Shown piece by piece: positions 24,161 to 36,600 of a DNA stretch of 64,000 bases. How positions within the stretch are numbered: position 1 is the first letter of the stretch; every line of letters starts with the position of its first letter. Under the pieces are notes generated by a model. The model was given only the letters and a program-made list of their open reading frames with translations. It was not told where the DNA came from and made no database searches. A program made the position numbers and the translations under genes. The stretch comes from Orthonyx spaldingii (lineage: Eukaryota; Chordata; Aves; Passeriformes; Orthonychidae): positions 1 to 64,000 of the forward strand of contig VZTJ01003252.1 in the NCBI GenBank assembly GCA_013397795.1. The letters are read 5' to 3'.

Positions 24161-27100
24161 TCCAGACAAAAGGGAAGGGACTGTAAAACAATTTAGAAAG
24201 AAAACTTCACTTCAGAAGGAAAGAAATAAAAGTGAATGATGCATGAGCAAACATATGGAGTGAGAATCAGATTTATCATTACAACATTCATATTATGGAC
24301 TTGTCATGCTGCAGGACTGGGAGTACAGGTCCATCTTGTGTCCTACAGGAAGGCTGATTCTGGATAAACTAAATATAATGCAAAAAGCCAGAAGTGCTCA
24401 CAGCATCACAGCCATTACAACATCACAGCTTTTCCTTACCATTTGGAGGACTGCAGAGAACAGGAAATTTTGAACAGGTGGTTATCCACCTTGAAGTGGG
24501 TGAAGGTCAAAATGTTGATTTTCATATAAAGATGCAGATATTAAATCAGAAAGTATTAGTGCAGCCAGAATCATTCCAATCTGTCTGCTTGGCCTATTTT
24601 TCTATTGCGTCCCTAAACTTCTTTATTGAGCAGGTAATCAAATATATGTGTTCTTGATCCCAGTACAAACATGACATCCTAAAACAGGATTTGCATTTAC
24701 AGCTGGGCATCCATCATCCATTTCTAGAAATTAAAACTAATATTGAAAATATGCATATATTTCTGTAATGTGCCTCAAAGTATTGGTGCAGGATGTAAAA
24801 CATTTTTATATTTATCAGAATTTTTCAAAGTATCTATATGTCCTTTCTAGATATTTAGATTCACTCTTCTAAATTCTATTCTTTGCACTGAAGTTCCTCT
24901 TCATCCCTTAGGTTTTACTGAAGGAAAAAAAAAGGAATAAAATTTTGAGACTGATAGGCCACTAGCAGATATTGTTATTGAAAACAATGTTAGGCAATTC
25001 TGAGAACTAAGAGATGACGCATGAACTTTTTAATGAGACATCTGTAACTAAAGGGAATCCAGATGTGACCTGCAATTTCCCAAGAAGTTGCTGCAGTCCC
25101 TGAAAGAATGTAATGATAGTGAATCTTGTATCTGCAAAGCCACCACTTCTAGTGTAGAGGGAAGCATCAGGAAACAATGCAAAAGTCTTCAGGATTTATT
25201 ATTTTCTTTCTATTCTTTTTTTTTTTTCCTTGGGAAAGAATGGTTGCTTTCTTTTCTTTTTAGATATATGTATGTATTACATAAAGGCCCTTGGAAAGCT
25301 TTTTCTCCATCATGTTGGAAGTTTTCTTGCCACACATCTTGCCAGGATGTACATCTGGTTGTATGATGAACACTTAATCTGCCCCTTGTTAATCATTTGC
25401 CATGTACTCTGTGTTCCATCTTCCTTCCTATTAAGTCCTCTTGATTAAACTTGATTAAACTATCAGCTTTTGTCTCACCTTCGCTCATATGAAAGCTTGA
25501 ATCTCTGTAACTAATGTTTCTCTAAGCTGCTGACTGTGCCCCTTCCAAACATTGCATAAATCATATAGTCATGTGAAGATACAACAGATACAACAACCAT
25601 TCCATTCAAAATGTCCTGAGGTGTATAGAGCAGGAATTCAATGTCAAATTCCAACACGGTCATTAAGCAAGCAAACTCTGACTGGTTGCCATGTAGCTTT
25701 CCCAGCTGTGACTCCTTGCTTGATGGGAAACTCCAGTAGTTACCTGACTTGTTTCACTGTAGACCAATGTGTTCCTGAAACTCTGAGGAGTGTGCTCTGA
25801 GCACACCCAATATGCGCCAGCAGTGGGTCCCTAACCACAATGGAACTTTTTGGGCTGCTTTATGTTTTTTAAGGTTTCCAGTTGCCACAGAGGTACCACT
25901 CAAGGGGTTCACCCAGGAATATGTCCCTTCCCCAGCCTTGGCCATGCCCGAGGACACTACACCCATCTTTTCAGAGACTGTTTTCCTCTGAGGCTGGTAC
26001 TGGAGTGTGGGAAAAGAGAGAAAACTTCCCTTGTGTTTCTGGTGGAGTTTGCAGGAAGGAATACCAGATCTAGGAGGTCAGGAGGAGACAGTGTGAAAAG
26101 CTTGTTTGTGTACCAGAAGTTAGAAAATTAATTTCAGAGGGGGAAATTTGAACTCTGTTCTCACACACACATATACTTATTCATCCTGTACAGAAAACTC
26201 ATAATGAGAGAGAAATGTAGGACCCATCTCCTAGGTGAGGGCAACTACTGCACCAGAGCTGTGAGCTCTCCCTGGATCTTCCTTCTTAGTTCAGTGTAGA
26301 ATACCTAACAGTGGTGCTGTTGCAGGAGGAAGACAGGAATAGTTCCACTCTTCAAACTTGTGCTGGTATTGGTTAGAGCTAGAGCTTTTGTACTTCCTGG
26401 ACAAGTATACTAACTACTAGACAATTAAAGAAAAAAGCAATACAAGGTAGGAAATAAAGAAGTGCATTTATTTGTAAGTGCAACCTGCACTTTAAAAGAG
26501 GGGGAAAGGAAAGCTATCTTTATTTCTTTAAAGAAATGGCTGTTGTCTTAAAAGGCAGATTCTGACCTTTTGGTTGGATGGATGCAAGCAGTCATCTTCT
26601 GGAAAGACATAGTATTTCAGGCTATGTATTCTGTTATCAATATTTATTGGTTCTGCTTTCCCAACATGCCATATTTTCAAAATCAGTCTAGAGTGTGCAT
26701 GGTATTTAGGAAACAGCAAGAGCCATTTGCATTTTTTGTCCTATGTCTGGCATTTCCCAGTGACTGCTATAGGCAGTACATGCAATACACCATTAGGAAT
26801 GTGATGCTCAGGGGTGCAAACCTGCAATTATGAGCTTCTATATCTTACTGTGGGTTCAAGATTTCTCCTGGGCTGGGGATCTGTCCTGCAGCCAAAATCC
26901 TGTGCTCTCAAGTCCTTATTGAATATAGCCTCAAGTATTTTTTTTGCAAAAGCACAAAGTAGATCAAAGATGGAGGAGCGGCCTGAACCCATAATTTTCA
27001 TTGTGGCTGCATACATGATGAATTTAATAGCACTATCATTTTTTGCTGAAATAATTTCCATTATATTCTTCAAGCAAGGCATTATATTGCATGGCTCTAT

Positions 27101-29234
27101 TCATCAATGAGAGCTGAAAGATTGTTATGAAACAAAATGCTTCTTAGTGGTCATAATTATACAGAAAGGCTAGAAATAAGACTAAAGTGTGTCTGTTGTT
27201 TGCCATCATCCTCATTTAACAATGTCAATAAGAAGTTGACTAAAAAAAACCCACTAAAGATCCTTGATTTTTCTTGAAGACATTGTATCAGTTTGCCTCT
27301 TTTTGAAAAATTCCTCTAGGAATTTCATAAGCACTGTTTTAGTTTTGTTTTTACCCAACTTATACAAAAGTCAATTTTATGGCCAGCAACATAAAGAGTA
27401 TCCCAAGGACTTTTATAAAGATTTTGAGCAATACTTATTTGCTCTGTGATGTAGTAGTTGACTTTTATGAAACTTTATATTTTTGTCATATAACCAATTG
27501 CTTTGCTGTAAATGTATTCAGTAGAATAGAGCTTTCAGTTGTCAAAGTGTTTCCAAAGGCTTTTACTACAATTAAATTGATTCTACCTATTGTGTCTATA
27601 AGGATAATTGTAAGGTACTATTATTAGAAGGAGGTTCTTTGGGGTTGATAACTTTGAGGTCATTTTAAGACAAACTTTATCATTGGGTTTTTTATGTGAA
27701 GTACAAACTGCAAGACAAGACTTGAAGTTTGCTCATAATGTGCTTATTTTATTACTGGGAAAGAGGAGATTAGGGTTCAAGAAATTAATCTCAGTCTCTG
27801 CAGGTGACATTTCTCATAGTTCTGATATCAATTCCTGTTTGACAGGAACCTTTTCATTTTGTTGCCAGTACAGTACTGGTTTTGTGCCACTCTGTACTTG
27901 GTCACTGCACATTTGTGCAAGACAGGAAGGACAAAGTAGGTGAAATCCTGTGGGGTTATGTGGACATGGAGAGAAGCAGCAAGATGACAGAAGACTGTAG
28001 CAAGGTGATAGGACTTCTTTTTCTGGAATTGTATATATGTTTTGGTTTATTTTCCAGAAGGGCATTTATTAAGTCATTCTTTTATCTGAACCTCCCATGG
28101 CAAATCATGGACAAGTGGAAATGCAGGTACTGGTTCTAGGTGAACGAAACAAGCCCAAGGTCTTTGAAGCTCCTAAACACCCTTTTAGAATTTAGAATGT
28201 TACTGGACTACAGGAGAAAAGACCTTCATAGAACTGATGAAGCTCAGAAGTGATGGGGGGAAAAAAGAGAATAAGAATAGGGATAAAGCTGTCATTTTAT
28301 AAGAATTTTTTTGCTGTTAAGTTGTTTTGCTACTAAAAAACTTCAAAGAATATTGAATAGGGAGAAACTTTTCCTATTGAAAGTAACTTATCAATAAACT
28401 AGTTAAAACTTGAGATAATATCACTTACTCAGCCATTTCACAAAATCATTATTCTTATCTATTAGGAAGAAAGCTATAACAGTTGTATTGACAAAAATTC
28501 CTTTTAAATATAATTTTTCAGAAGCTGTCTAGAATGCAAAGAAAGGAGACAGAGATATGAAAACTTCTAAAACAGATTATGTTTGCAATAGCAATGCATT
28601 GCAAGGTTTATGTAGAGGTCTTCACAAGATGTTTGCCGGTATTGAAAACTGCATCTTTGAAACCTGACTTTGTTTTGGCAGAAATTTCTGATTTCTGGCT
28701 AAAATGAAGGCCCAGCTTGTTCAGCTCAGCCCTGATAACCCGGCAGTGCCTCATGGGAACTGGGGGGTTGCATTGCTGACACCCTGACAGTTGGTCTCAC
28801 CAACACCCTGAGATTCTTTTTCTTTTGATATTTGTTTTATGTTTATGCTTCTTTAGCAGTTCATGTCAAACAAAGCAAGGGATTATATTTTCTTATGACT
28901 AGCAAAGAAAGGCTAGTCGGGGTTTTTTAGCAGAGTCTTCGGCCAGTTTTACACATGAATCCAGTTCCTCGGGAAATTGATAAAGGAATAGAAGAGCTTT
29001 AAGCACAGACAAGGGAGATGGGGAGATGGTGGCTGTAAGCAGAGGTATGGGGAAATTCTGGAACCTAAAATGAGGATCCTCTCCCAAAGAAAGCAGTTCA
29101 AAGAAGAGAATCTATCTTGCCTACAGGTACCTCAGCTCCTTCAGCCGGAAGTGTGAGTGTCTGTGCTACTATCTGAGAAAATACCTTGTTTTCCCCTCTC
29201 TGTTGTAGAGGAATATCCTAGACATGACTTTTAG
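24161..29234. other. AT-rich unique DNA, nothing firm
   Basis: I recognise no repeat or gene. Bases 26814-27110 are open on both strands for about 250 bases in AT-rich DNA, without a known motif. The palindrome ccagtac-a-gtactgg at 27865-27879 is a minor hairpin. Bases 28690-28810 are locally GC-richer, with no assignment. Confidence 0.5.
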
Positions 29235-29305
29235 CCAATTTTGGAAGCAGGACACTGGACTGGATGGACCTTTGGTCTAATAGTACAGACTGTGCTGTTC
29301 ATTCT
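29235..29305 (+). repeat. Ancient CR1/L3-like 3'-end relic
   Basis: The phrase ggacactggactggatgg, followed by acctttggtctaatagtaca, resembles the conserved 3' end of old amniote CR1/L3-type LINEs (a 'gggctagatggacc.ttggtctgacccagta' type phrase known from turtle and crocodile genomes). Only about 70 bases survive. It is more diverged than the CR1 copies elsewhere in the window, which fits a much older insertion. Confidence 0.6.
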
Positions 29306-31874
29306 GCTCCTTTACCTCTATCTCTCCATGAATATCACGTCTTTTACCCCCCTAAAACCACATTCTTCTGTCCTACACCCAAAAGTTCACTTATCTCTGA
29401 CAGCCCTCCCCAGGTTGCCTGCTGACGTCTTGCTTTCTTGTATCACCTTCTGCTCAGTGCCCTCTCTGCTGCCATTGCATAAATCAGTTTTTCATATGCC
29501 TTTGTAGAGGCCAGGGTTACACACAATATTACTGCTAAATTCCGTTTCTTTACAGTGAGTGGAGTTCACTGGAGCCTCAGATCCCTTTACATGATTCTAT
29601 GCTCAATGCTAACAAGAATTATAAGATTTTAGTCTATGGATACCTTTCTCTGTTTATTCACTGTAATGATTTCTGTGCAAACTGCTTTGAAGTTTATGCT
29701 TCTCCACCAAGTTCAGTTTTCAAGTTTTCATTTTAATGCAGATAAATTGCGAATAGGTGCCTTTGTCTTGCCTCCCTCTGTATCTGGGAATTCTCAAACT
29801 TCTCAGTGTAAAAACCTCTTGACCTACTTTTCCCTGAACTCTGTTCTGCAGTCCAAGGCAGAACACACAAAGAGAAACCAAGACAAACATCCCTCAGAAT
29901 GATGATTTCCCCCAGCTGGTTTCCTGCACGGCTGTTTACTCTGCCACTGTGAGTCCTGATCAGCAGAAATCTTTGTCCTGTATAAAAGTTTCTGTGACGC
30001 TAATTTAGGGCACAGCAAGAGCCTCATTTAAGCAAAACAAAACCCAAGCAAAGCACAGAACACAGTAATCCAAATGTTTTTATTCTGTGTCAAAGAAATG
30101 TATAAATATTTTACTGTAATTGTCGAGGAGGTTATGGTGAAATGTTTCTTTCTATGGAAAACAGGAAATAATCTTTCCTCAGGTCCATGTTAGCGTGGTG
30201 TTAGTGCAATCAGCTTTATGAGAGGGCAATACTCAAGGCTCTGAGTTGGCTCATTTTGGATTATGCATCTCTTTTTTTCATTTCTTTAGTTTGTTTGGGG
30301 GTTTTTTTTAGGAACTTTTTTCTAAGTCTGAAGACTTTCATTTTGTCCTAAAGCCTTAAAAAGTCAGAAGTTTGTTTTTTTTTTTTTTGAAATATTGAAA
30401 CATTTCTCTAAATGGGAAAATGACCGAATGTAATTGTAACTAGTCCATAGCCCTGTGGAATACAAACACTGAGTTTCCGGGACCTGTTTAGCCCTAATGA
30501 CTGAAGAATATAGAAACAGATTCTTACATAAATCTATGTGATACTATACAAAGGCTTAGCTTCACATTTCCTTACTGATTAATCTTTCTATTTGGCAAAA
30601 TTTATGAGTTCTTTACCAGACTGCAGAAACATAGAGTAAAAGACTATTACTATAACATACACAGTATTTTCTGTCATAGTAGTGCTCAAATGTAGTGTTT
30701 AAGTAAATTGCAGGTTTTCTTTGAATTGTACTTTGTTAATTTATCTGCAAGAATTGAAAATTCAAGCTTGTTATAAGTTTCAAATTTATAAAGAACATTG
30801 CCCTGCATCCGCTAATCCCACCAGGATTTAGTTAGTAGATACTTCATTTTTGAAACCCAAGCAGTGAAAAATACAAAGCATCATGGCATTCAACAGGACT
30901 GTTGCTTTGTTCCAGGCTTAGACATGGTATTAAATAGAAGTCTGAAGGGATACAAACTGCTGTGAAGAATAGAGTAGATGAATTAATTCAGTATTTCAAA
31001 TTGACATGCTGGTTACGTGTAAAAAATTTTTCAGCTCTGATGTCTACGGAGAATGCACAACACCATAAAATCTTAGCAACTTCTTGAAAAATTTGTATTA
31101 AGTACTCTCTAGATAGTTTGTCAGCATCTTTGACTTCTACCAAAGATGATGACTGCATTGTAATCCCTCTGAGTAGATGATACATGCTTGTGAGAGTGCT
31201 GATCCCATGAAGCCAAAGTGAGAACACCCACTGCTCATGCATAAGGGTCTGTAAATGGAATATTGTAAGACAGTTGAGGCTTAGAAATGTTTTATGTATC
31301 AAAATGTGAATAAATATTATCTTCTAGAATTTGTCATTATTTCCCGTGGTAGGGGGTCAGCCTCTAGTTCAGGTTTTGCAGTGAAGAAGTTGTCACTAAA
31401 ATAACTGTTGTGACTCATGCATCTGTGCCTACCCTCCTGGTAACACAGTTTATGACGAAACCTCCATTGACGATGAAAGTCAGGGCAAAATGAAATAAGC
31501 ATAGCAAAGAATAGCAAAGCAAATGACCAGTTTCTTCAAAACTTTCAGACTGGTACAGGAAGATACAAGCACTTGAAACAGGCTGACAGATGCCAGTATG
31601 GCCTGAGAGAAAGCCAGGGCGGGGCACTGCCACTTAGGTTGGGATTGTGTCTGCATCCATTATTGCTTTCACAGCTTCTTCATTTAGCACAGCAAACTGC
31701 CTAAATTGCTGTGACTCTTAGTGGAGGTCAGAATGCTGCATACTGTGAACTGATGTCATTTAGGGCTCTATCATGTGATCCTCTGGTCACTTATTGCACA
31801 GCTATGTGAAACTGAGATATTCTTTTGAAGCCCCTGTAAGGGCTGTGTGGCTTTTGTGCTGAGCCACCATTTAG
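29306..31874. other. AT-rich unique DNA, nothing firm
   Basis: No gene or repeat family was recognised. The stretch contains a T/G-rich patch (30280-30325) and a T14 run (30375-30388). The minus-strand frames at 30988-31302 and 31317-31633 have no known domain. Confidence 0.5.
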
Positions 31875-33213
31875 GGTGACAAAGGTTTTCCCAGTTTTTA
31901 ATAAGGGATAGAATGATGATCTGCTGTACCAGTACAGGCCTGTCAGTCTCTGTTATTGGTCACAACCAGCATGGATCCATGAGGGAAAGTCCTGCTTATC
32001 ATAAACTTAATCTCCTTCCATGACACCATTACCCAACTACTTGATCAAAGGAAGCCAGTTGGTGTAATCTTTAAGGATGTTGAGTTTTTCAATACTGTCT
32101 CTCACAGGATACTTTTGCATCAAATGTGCAACTCACAGCTGGATAAACTCATGTGATTGGTGAGCAGCTGGCTCACGGGTCAGGCACAAAGGGTTACAGA
32201 GGCTGGGGTGGCATCAGACTGGAGATCTGTCACCAGTGGGGTTCCACAGGGCTCCATCCTCGGCTCAGTGCTCTTCAACAGCTCCATAAAGGACTTGGGC
32301 AGAGGACTTGAATGTATACTAAGGAAGTTTGCTGATGATACAAAATTGGAGCTGATGACTCCCACCAAGGCAGAGAGGCCGGCAGAGAGACCTTGGCAAA
32401 TCAGAAGACTGGGCAGCAGGGACCAGATTCTGCACCTGGAATGGGGCAACCCTGGAGGTACAGACAGTCTGGGGAATGAGAGGCTGGAAAGCAGTGCTGT
32501 AGAAAGTGACCTGAGAGTTCCTGGTTGCTGGCAAGTTGAATATGAGTCAACAGTGACCTGGCAGCCAGGGGGGTTGGGATGCATTAGGGGACGTTGTGTC
32601 CTGGGGAGCATCAGGTGGCAGTATGACCAGCCAGCTGAGGGAGAGGATTGTCCCTTGCTGCTCTGCTCTGGAGTGGCTTCCCCTCGAGTCCTATGTGCAG
32701 TTCTGTGTGCCACAAGCTAAGAAGGATATAAAGCTAACAAAGAGAGTCCAAAGGAGGGCTACTAAGACAGTGAAGGGTCTGGAGAGGAATTTGTATAACG
32801 ACAGTCTGAGGTCACTTGGCTTGTTCAACCTGGAGAAGAGGAGACTGAGAGGAGACCTCATCACAATCTACAGCTTCCTTGTGAGGGGAAGCAAAGGGGC
32901 AAGCACTGATCTCTTCTATCTGGTGACCGATTAGAGGATCCAAGGGAATGGCATGAAGTTGTGTCAGGGGAGATTTAGGTTGGATATTAGGAAAAATTTC
33001 TTCACCCAGAAGGTAGTTGGGCACTGGAATAGCTCTGCAGGGAAGTGGTCACAGCACCAACCCTGACAGAGTTCAAGAAATGTTTGTATGATACTCTAAG
33101 GCACACAATGTAATTTTTGGATTTGTTCTGTGCAGGAGTTGGACTCAATGGTCCTACTGAGTGCCTTCCAGGTATTCTCTGATATTCTATTATTCTATCA
33201 TTTCATTGCTACT
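31875..33213 (+). mobile_element. CR1 LINE, 5'-truncated, RT C-terminal half and 3' end
   Basis: The copy begins within the reverse transcriptase (tacaggcctgtcagtctct, the YRPVSL motif, near 31933-31951). It continues through a LISF..TITQLLDQRKPVGVIF segment, a frame-shifted SHRILL segment, and the RT active region. It then gives the LGLFNLEKRRLRGDLI signature at 32815-32862 and finishes with the CR1 3' tail (ggactcaatggtcctactgag, then short ttctat repeats) near 33213. Relative to typical CR1, codons are missing just after YRPVSL and again at about 32355-32390. Frames are broken throughout, so no functional protein is made. The orientation is opposite to the copies at 0.8 and 54.8 kb. Confidence 0.93.
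32157..32720 (+). pseudogene. CR1 reverse-transcriptase palm remnant
   Basis: This open frame of 187 codons contains the RT palm of a CR1 element. WLTGQAQRV is followed by SGVPQGSILG, with GVPQG at 32238-32252, and by the catalytic FADD box at residues 58-61 (32328-32339). The two Asp of FADD coordinate metal ions for DNA synthesis in active elements. Beyond about residue 70 the frame loses roughly a dozen or more codons compared with the family, then resumes as HLEWGNPGGTDSLGNERLESS. Its last third is out of the native frame. The apparent start Met is not the CR1 start. The 177-residue minus-strand frame over the same bases is an antisense shadow. Confidence 0.9.
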
Positions 33214-33929
33214 ATTTCCCAACATTTTCAAGTGTATATTTTTAAAAGTCAATAATTTATTTGCTTTGTAATTCTGAAGAAAATAATTGTCAGAAGTATA
33301 AAAGTTCTGTAAAATGTTGGTAATGTGTCGGCTCCTTATCCATACAAGTACATGTAGCAAATATTGACCTCAAGAGAATAAAACTCAGCAATCATCCATA
33401 AATAAATCGATCTGACAGCAAGTTCACATAGTGCTGCAGGCAACATCTTGAAACAGGTTTGCCTGTAGTGAAATTTGAAAGTTTGGAAGAACGCAGTGTG
33501 AAAACAACACCTACAGTTTCATTGGGTTGGAAATGTCAGCATAGCACAGATAAGACAAAACTCCGTACTTTCTGTGTTGGGCATGAAGGAGAGTTAAAGA
33601 TGGAATAGCATGCAGGTGCTGAAGTGTGTTATGAATCTTTCTTCACATTCCTACAGAAAGGTCATTCAGCTACAAACACAGTGTCATCCTTATGGGAAAT
33701 TATTTTTGTTGAAACTAAAGTCTAAATTTATATTAAATAAATTACAGACTTGTGAAGAGCTCTCTTTAATGTGAGACAGTAGGCAGTAAATGATTGCTAG
33801 TTCTATATTGTAAATCTAATTCTGTATTAAAGAAGGGTTAAATTTATAAACAAAGCTTGTGCACCAAGATAAGAATCTCTAACTCTATGTCTGTGGGGCA
33901 GAAATTCATCCTTGTGATAAAACGAGCTG
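33214..33929. other. AT-rich unique DNA, nothing recognised
   Basis: I see no domain, repeat or RNA gene here. Confidence 0.5.
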
Positions 33930-34062
33930 CATTGACACTGAGGAAATGTGTGTTTCAGTCCTGATCCTGCCTCAGATTTCCTGTATTATCTTTGAAAACT
34001 TAGTCTTTGTTTTTAACTGTAAAACTGGGATGAGACAATTTCCTCTAAAACATTCTTTAGTT
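33930..34062 (+). repeat. MIR-like SINE relic
   Basis: The sequence follows the order of a MIR core and tail: cagtcctgatcctgcctcag, a degenerate 'ttcctgt...gaccttgggcaag' stretch, then aactgtaaaactgggatgag, which matches the 'catctgtaaaatggggat' tail phrase. It is heavily diverged, as expected for a repeat older than the bird lineage. A weaker candidate for the same tail (ttctgtgaaatggggaag) lies at 46099-46116. Confidence 0.5.
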
Positions 34063-36424
34063 TATAAACTCTCTTAGCGAAGGACACTTGCATGTGTGTG
34101 TCCTGAATTGACCTTGACTAAATGAAGGTCTTAAGACATGCTGTAACAAAGATTAAAACTGTACAAGTGCAGAAGGTGCCATTTGGTGCAGAAAATGCTG
34201 TTTTGACAAAATTAACAATTTTTTGGAGCTTGGCTAAGATGTTCATGACATTTCCACATGGGATTTTTCCCATTTGGAGAATAAGGTTTCCAAAGAAAGT
34301 TCTCATACTGTATTTAGCATACACGCATTTTCAAAAAGTGATATTTAAATTTTACATTTTGGGAGAAATTGTGTATATGTGTTTTTCTTCTCAATCAAGA
34401 ACAAAAACACTGAACTGGAGAAAACTATCATTTACAAGATGAAAATACTCCTTCAAATTCTATTGAAATTATTTTTTTAACAGAGAATTCAGTTAAGGTT
34501 TCCTTTCTTCTGTTGATAATTAATTCTAAAATATATTCAATATCTTGACTTCATTATCTTTTGTTTGCTTGTACCCTAATGTTGATGTTTTTTCAATAAT
34601 TTTCAGCTTACTTATGTGTGCATGCTCTGTAGTAACCTCTTGAATATGTAGAGGTATTTATGAAAATAAAAAGAAACAAGTCTGAATAGAGATTCTTATT
34701 GCAGAATTATCTTTACAATGCAGAGTCTTGCTTGCTCTTACAATACATTTTCACTGTGATTTATGAACAGTGTATGCACAGCAGTTGCTGTTGAAGTAGT
34801 ATGAAGGAAAATTAAGTTTGTAAGGATAACCGCTGTGGTAAAACGTTAGTGAATCACGGGTAATTCAAAGGTAATATCATGTCCTGTTTCCTTTTTATTA
34901 CCTTCTGCAACCTCATCTTTAGGATGATTCTTTTATCTGTAGTAATACCTATTTGGTTTGCCTAGTTCTACAGGAACAGTTTTGAGACACTCAGCTTTAA
35001 ACTGGCATTGAAATTTTATTTGCCTTGTTTTACTTTTGGAATTTAAAATTCAAAATTGCAGGGATTGACAAAACAGCAATATCATGTATATCATTCCTTA
35101 TCCTACCAATGAGGCAGTGATGAGAAATAATAATTTAAGTGATTACTCCTTCTGAACATTAACAGTTCTAAATCTGGAAAATTCAGATAGAGGAGAGAAA
35201 TGTGTTGTTTAACTCAGTCTTCAGTCTGACGAATAAGTTCTCAAAGGACAATATTTTTCAAAAGATTTTCCCTTTGGGATAAATAATCACTGGCAATGAG
35301 CAAGGAAATGGAAAAAGTCATATTCCTGAGCAATATTTCAGAGTATTTTGGAAATGTTACGAGCTGTTAATAGCTTTTGCCAAGAAAAAAAATGAAGGAC
35401 GCGAAACTATGACAAAAAAGGTTTCTGGAAAATAACAGAAAAAATCATAAATCTTCATGCTATTTTATGCTCTGGCAAACAGAAAACCATTTGCCTCTTC
35501 TGGGTTTTTTTTTTTGTTTTTTTTTACCTGGTGGTTGCATGGTTGGTTTGGTTGAGAGAAGGGGGGTGGGAGGAAATTGAGAGGTATGATGCTTTTGTTC
35601 TTGATTTTCAAGCCAATACTTGGATTCAAAAAGGACCGAAAGGACCTGTTCAAATTTCACCTGTGTTTGTGAATCCTTTTATTCCACCTCCCACAAAAGT
35701 CTTTCAGTAATAAGGTCTCAGGTATACAGGATCTTAATGTACTTTAACTGCTTAGAATAGAAATAATAGGACTCTTCTTTCCTAATTGGAGGCAAAGAGG
35801 TTTATGGGATTTTATTTGTTTGCCTTGGTTTCTGATGAACTAAAGGACAGTCAAAGGCGACTCTTTCATTTAAATCTGAAAGTGGCAGTAATCATAACAG
35901 TGATTTCCCGCAGAAGAAAACCCTGTAGCTTAAATATCATTCCTGTGACAAGAATGTCACCTACAATTACCTGTCTTCCCCTTCTGGAATAATGACAATC
36001 AGAACATTCCTTAAGAGATTTATCAGTAAGGCACTAAACTTGTAGACATTCAGTAGAAATTCAATGCAGACAGAAGCTCCAATATTTCAGATTTCTTTTA
36101 AAGGAAGATTTTTAAAGTCAAATATGTAAGTGGACATTGTGTTTCTGTATCATGAAAACCAAAGTCTTTGCATAAAGAGATGGCTAATTTATAATTGTGA
36201 AGTGAAATATCCCATTAACAAGATGGATTAAAATGGTGCCTGAATGGATAGAATTTTCATCTAATATTACACTGGTATAAATGTGTTAACAGTTAAAGGT
36301 GTTTTCCATATTCAACTCTGCTGTGAAAATGGCCTCTAACCAGCAAGCATTGATATCAGTGCTCACCTGGACACAAGGAAGTACCCTGTTTGATACAATG
36401 TGATTGCTCACATGAATAATATTA
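34063..36424. other. AT-rich unique DNA with T-rich tract
   Basis: Nothing is recognised except a T-rich tract at about 35505-35530. The open frames at 34118-34442 and 35460-35660 overlap on opposite strands or lie on the low-complexity tract and show no domain. Confidence 0.5.
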
Positions 36425-36600
36425 AATCATAAAATCTTAGAATGGTCTGGCTTGGAAAGGGACTTTAATGCTCACCTTGTTCCAAACCTTTATTATGGGC
36501 AGAGACACCTTCCACCAGACCAGGTTGCTCAACCTCCTATCCAACCTGGCCTTAAACACTTCCAGAGATGTGTCATCCACAGCTCTGGGCAACTGGATGT
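36425..36600 (-). mobile_element. CR1 LINE 3' end, short copy
   Basis: Read on the minus strand, this is the last ~175 bases of a CR1 element of a different subfamily from the others here. The codons give LPRAVDDTSLEVFKARLD, then RRLSNLVWW, followed by the 3' terminus (ccattctaagattttatgattt). The very short length is the usual outcome of 5'-truncated target-primed reverse transcription. The plus-strand open frame at 36452-36904 begins on the antisense of this element and is not a gene. Confidence 0.88.

Noticed and set aside
27865..27879. Hairpin with a TACAGTACTG core, as in miR-101
   Set aside because: The bases after the core do not continue as in miR-101 and no longer stem-loop forms around it; only a 7-bp stem with a 1-base loop.
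32180..32713. Minus-strand open frame of 177 codons
   Set aside because: Antisense shadow of the CR1 reverse-transcriptase remnant, which carries GVPQG and FADD on the plus strand.
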